Positions 59,931-64,000 of a stretch of DNA of 64,000 nt are shown piece after piece. Within the stretch, counting starts at the first letter, position 1. Each line of letters starts with the position of its first letter. Made by a program: the position numbers and the translations under genes. The notes under the pieces are model-generated. The model made no database searches, was not told the origin of the DNA, and saw only the letters and a list, made by a program, of their open reading frames with translations. Origin of the DNA: Isoetes taiwanensis (taxonomy: Eukaryota; Streptophyta; Lycopodiopsida; Isoetales; Isoetaceae); contig JAJEKV010000036.1 in assembly GCA_021234155.1 (NCBI GenBank), forward strand, positions 6,533,079-6,597,078, given 5' to 3'.

Positions 59931-61200
59931 TTGTTGAGAAAGGAACTTCTCCACCACATCACGGTCTTCTTCTAAGAAGTGCTTAAAACCCGAAAATTCC
60001 ATTTTTGATGGTTTTAAGGATTTTCTTGGAGTTCTTTTCTTACCTTTTGACTCCTTTGAATTTCTTAGAGGGAAATTGTCGGCACATTTACCAAGAAGCA
60101 GAATTAATGCGGAATAGTGAGCCTTGATCCCTCTAGTGGACTCCAATCTTCCCTTGTAAAAAGCTTTTTCCATTCTTCAAGTAAAACTTGATGTGGTGTT
60201 GAAACGTAAGATCATTCAACTTGTTCTTTAAAATCAGCAGTCTCCTTTAGAAGCTCAACCGCTGGTATGGGAGTGTAAGAGTCTTCAATGATTCGAACTA
60301 AAGTAGGAAGACAAAAAGCCTTCTTCTAAGATGCAAAGCGTCTAGCTGAACATGGTTTATTTGATCATGAGTATTGCCTTACAAGTAAAAATCCAAGCTT
60401 TTACTTTTGAAGATCCTAGCTCCGCTAGCATGGCCGCGATAGCAAGAGTGTTTGATTTTTGTTATACGTTAGTGTTATTAAAGTTCTTGAGTAAGAGCAA
60501 CTGGAGGTAATTGCTCTTGCTCACATAACACCTTGTTAAGAATTGTATTTGAGTCAACATACAAGTTAGGATACGTTAAAAAGACTTTGCACTTTAGACT
60601 TTCGTTGAAGACCATAGCTTCTACAAGGTGCATCTCTGACACATCTTTAGGAATATTCAAGAAATGAGGCAGAGTTATCTTTTTTTTGACCCATTCCATC
60701 AACTACAACAGATATATACTGCAGTGGACATTCAAGGGGTTTTTTTTTTTGCTTAGCAAGTTTCCTTCTCTCAACTGCTTATTGTTCACGGTGTCTATCA
60801 ATGTTCTATTGCACAATATTGCTGAAGAAATTAGGTCAAAACAATTTTGTGAAGTAAGTGTGAGATTAAAGAACTTTAACTTACTTCATTCGACCTCTGT
60901 CTTTGTAGTTTCTCCTTGACTCTTCAATTTTGCACATCTTGAGCACACAGACATTCGATGTCAATTTTCACAAGATCAAATTTATTTTTTCCTGATCTGA
61001 AGGTGGGTGTGAGTAAGAGATGTCTTGGAAGCCAGATACATGTTCTTTTGTTGGAACATCTTTTTTTATGATGTTATGCGTCGATGATACATGTTCGGTA
61101 GACAACTTTTCACATATTTCTCAAGAATATTTCTCCATCAGAACCACGGCATCTAGAGCGTGCATTGTTACAACTCTTCTTGGCCCACAGTGATATCGAA
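59930..61200 (-). pseudogene. Transposase-like gene of the DUF7869 type, decayed
   Basis: Minus-strand pieces in three frames fall in the order of a transposon-encoded protein family I know as DUF7869. MSVCSRCAKLKSQGETTK (about 60.94 kb) is the CxxC region. VVVDGMGQKKD (about 60.70 kb), then in the next frame ITLPHFLNIPKDVSEMHLVE and FNESLKCKVFLTYPNLYVDS, correspond to 'IIDGMDQKKTxLPHF...YPNIHxD'. TLAIAAMLAELGSSKVKAWI and NTHDQINHVQL (about 60.37 kb) correspond to the 'GHTHDQIDQMFS' box. SYTPIPAVELLKETADFKEQ (about 60.25 kb) is the C-terminal 'SYxPxPxVELLKxTxDFKxW'. Frames break at least four times, once in a poly(A) run inside DGMGQKK, and the conserved 'LDNxxRENKN' segment is lost. No terminal repeats were identified. 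Family name is from memory. Confidence 0.65.
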
Positions 61201-63600
61201 TTGTAGGGTTTTATCGATCACCCCAGCACCACAGAGACGATACAGTGGACCTTAAATGATTGAACTGATCATAAAGCATTTCTGGCACACTTGTTCACGG
61301 TTAATGTAATGCAAAGAAGAAGGTGTTATTAGTGCAGTCTTACATGATAAGCCAAGTAGACACGTGCAGTGCATTAGTGTCATAAAGCATGGTTATGCGT
61401 AAGCTGCCACGAAGTTTAACCATGTTGAATATATTAATGCAATCCATTGAGCATCATCTAGTAGTTCTTAGAAATCGCCTCATTTTCTGTTTATCCATAA
61501 GATTTCTTCTTCTTACAGAAGCACGTGCTCTCAAGCTAAAATCCACCTTGAATTTCTTGGAAGATTGGCTGGAAAACATGTATTCTAGTTGCTCCTTGTT
61601 GGTGTCTTCATCTTGATGGGGTTCCTACTACAGGAGTGACCTCCTCGCCTCAATGTGTTTGTAGAGGAAAAAAAGATACGTGTTTGTACTTAAAAGTCGG
61701 GCTGATGTTAAAATGTAGGTGATGTGCCATAGGATGTTATAGCAGCAGATGTTGTGGCAACATCTTGTTGAGATGTTGTACAGTATATATATCTTATTGT
61801 GTTTCCAAGTGCAAACATGAGTTTGTGAGATGAATGCTAACATGTTCTCATTTGTAGTGATGTCATGGTGAGAGAAGTTATGAAGAAACTTGCATTCTTC
61901 TAAGTGTGTTGCAATCCTTGTAGTTCTCTTTGAAGTAGGAGAAACTACAAATGGTGAGAAATTAGCATGTTAGAATCACTGTTACTGAGGTGGAGCTGTG
62001 TGTAGTTTTGGGGGTTGTTGCTGAAGGCGGTGGAAGCACACTCACATTACAAGTGGTGATGGAATGAAGAAGGGGGTACTTCATTTCTTATTGGACTTAG
62101 TGGCCCAGGTTGGAAGGTGGTGGCGGTCTAATGGCCCTGGATTAGGAAGTGTCATCGAGGAGCAACAAGAATCCTGATGAGAGGTAGGAGCAGAGAGAAT
62201 CATGGGCATCAAGAGTAAAAGGGTTTGACTGGTATCCCCTCCCAGAACTAGAACTTCAGAGACAACAAAAGGTAGTGGAAGTTGTTCATAGCGTGGCTAA
62301 CCATCAACAATTTACCAAAGGAAACGGTAGGGGGAGACATAAAGCATCCTTACTTTATTATTGTACATTTCTTTATTCGAATCTGAAACGATTAAAAGAT
62401 GAAGGCTTTCAAGTTAATGAAAGAGAAGAAACTAAAGCTATTACGGAATATAGTAGACCCTGACCTAATTGGACAAATTAAGTATTACTTCATAAGTAGT
62501 GAAAGGACCGCGGGCAACCTTTAAAAGGAATTCCGACCCTCACTTGTGTGATACGGTTTTCGCGGCTCTGGTCGCTGAGCCAGTGATTGATTCATTGCCG
62601 GTTGCATAGAGATAATCATGGGGCCAGTGCATGAAAAGTCAGTGTATGTCTTATCTGGCATTGCATTAGCCAAAATGTATATGAAATACGCTTTCCATTG
62701 ATCTCGGGATAGCAAAAGTGTGATGCAGGATACACTTTGCAGCTAAAAAAGCAAAGTGTGATACGGAATACATTTTTGCTTTTCGAGTATTCCAGAATAT
62801 TTATTTGGTACTTTGAAAGATTTTAACATTAAAAGAAGGTTAGTTGTAACCTAAAAGTACCTTTTTTGTTGACTTTTTTAGCTTAGTTTTGCGCAAAAAA
62901 GCTTGCTTGCCAAACATACTCTTGTTCAAAACGTTCTATTTTGACTAGCTTAAGCTTAAATTTTAGCACGTTCTATTCCAGAATATATTTTAGTGTTTAT
63001 TTTATTTCTTTTACTCTTGATTATGATGCTTTTCCAATGAGTGAGCCACGCCCAGCTCAAAGAAGACGCATTAAAATTGTAAAAGGCCTCACCCACAATC
63101 AAAGGTCAGGATAGCTATTTGAGTCTACGTTTAGAAACACTTCAATGTGATGGTTCATCACAAGGGGATAGGGGGAAGGTAGTTTCGTGACTTTCTTGCA
63201 TAAAAGCCCTGGACAAAAAAGATATGATGACAGCGAGTTCCGGTGCATGGGCACCACCTCTGTAAAAAAGAAGCTGGTGAGAGGCCACTTCGGGTTTGAA
63301 AGATTTACGTAGCTCATTTAAGGAACCTGAAGCTCAATGTTCATGTGGCTCAAATAGTCATTCTTGTTAACAAGGAGGAGTGCACAGACCCCCAAGATTA
63401 TGATGGAGAAAATCTGACACTTGCATTATGTTGCAAGGGTAATCCGCGACGAGGCGGGGCCGTAACTCTACAAAGGAAGAAGGACTGAGGTACCTTCGAT
63501 CCCTGCAATGCGGTTCTCTTGTGGCCTCCGCAGACGAAAGAAGCCAAAATCATTGCCAGCTTATTCACAATGTTGACAAGCGAATATAAGTTAAAAAATG
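61201..63600. other. Unassigned; possible N-terminal remains of the transposase-like gene, then intergenic
   Basis: On the minus strand between 61.2 and 61.6 kb a few Cys-containing pieces (for example INREQVCQKCFM) may be further N-terminal sequence of the DUF7869-type gene, but I cannot place them. From 61.7 to 63.6 kb nothing is recognisable. Confidence 0.3.
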
Positions 63601-63629
63601 AGCTTTGTATGCAGCCGAGATCCAGTTAA

Positions 63630-64000
63630 ATGCTTAAGAATATGCCAATATTTAAAGAAAAATATAGCAAGCACCTGAAGAAATCAGTTAATTCCTTGGA
63701 GGTGAAGGAGGCATATGTCATTCCGTATTGCCTCAAATATGTGAAGACCAACAAAGAGCCTGCTCATTGTACGGCAAGTGATTTTTCTTCTAAGCTTTTC
63801 GAGAGGAGAAATTTTGGGCAAATGATGGAATAAATAAATTTGTTTCATTTCCTTTCATTATTCTGTGGTGGTTTGTGTCTTGTCTGCATAGCTTGCTTAA
63901 GTTTTCTATTTTAGAATACATTTCATTAGCAGAGATGTTTACATGTGCAGATATGGGACCTGCAGAAGTACATTTTCAATATGTTCGAGCAGGGGGAATT
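63630..64000 (+). CDS. Unidentified coding-like pieces at the window edge
   Basis: A 67-codon lysine-rich frame (63630-63833, beginning MLKNMPIFKEKYSKHLKKSV) is followed, after a TTTACATGTGCAG acceptor-like site at 63951, by an open stretch reading IWDLQKYIFNMFEQGE to the window end. The second could be an exon continuing outside the window. No family is recognised. Confidence 0.2.

Overview
The window looks like nuclear DNA from a land plant. It is AT-rich and gene-poor. Its spliced gene is closest to plant RAD54, it carries a plant-specific dirigent gene and a decayed pentatricopeptide-repeat gene, and it is littered with old Ty1/copia, Ty3/gypsy, LINE and DNA-transposon remnants. I cannot tell conifer, fern or other lineage from sequence alone. 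A 443-base run of N (28028-28470) marks a scaffold gap.

Layout. 0-2.7 kb: a LINE reverse-transcriptase fragment (+), then a frameshifted PPR-like pseudogene (-). 4.3-4.85 kb: an intact single-exon dirigent gene (-) with a TATA-like box and a poly(A) signal. 5-7 kb: short tandem repeats and a GC-rich double hairpin. 7.3-8 kb: a frameshifted protein-kinase C-terminal half (-). 8-21 kb: mostly unrecognised DNA, including one unidentified 154-codon frame (-) and a decayed 0.93-kb tandem duplication. 21-22.9 kb: a Ty3/gypsy pol fossil (-). 23-28 kb: nothing recognisable, then the gap.

28.5-52.9 kb is the main feature: a roughly 12-kb unit present twice in tandem. Each unit holds, in order, a 19-bp minisatellite, a 5'-truncated copia element with its 3' LTR (-), a LINE 3' fragment (+), and the DNA-repair gene RAD54 (+). 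The copies alternate between long identical stretches and stretches full of small indels. Copy 1 has good RAD54 5' exons but damaged 3' exons and no C-terminus. Copy 2 is the reverse, and it keeps the true C-terminus and stop. Neither reads through alone. This suggests either one locus assembled twice from noisy long reads or a very recent tandem duplication with many base errors; coverage data would decide.

53-64 kb: largely non-coding, with an unidentified coding-like stretch, a 47-nt-arm imperfect hairpin resembling a plant microRNA precursor (57.72-57.83 kb), and a decayed transposase-like gene of the DUF7869 type (-, about 59.9-61.2 kb). No operon, rRNA, tRNA or CRISPR was found. Apart from RAD54 and the dirigent gene, nearly everything recognisable is a fossil.
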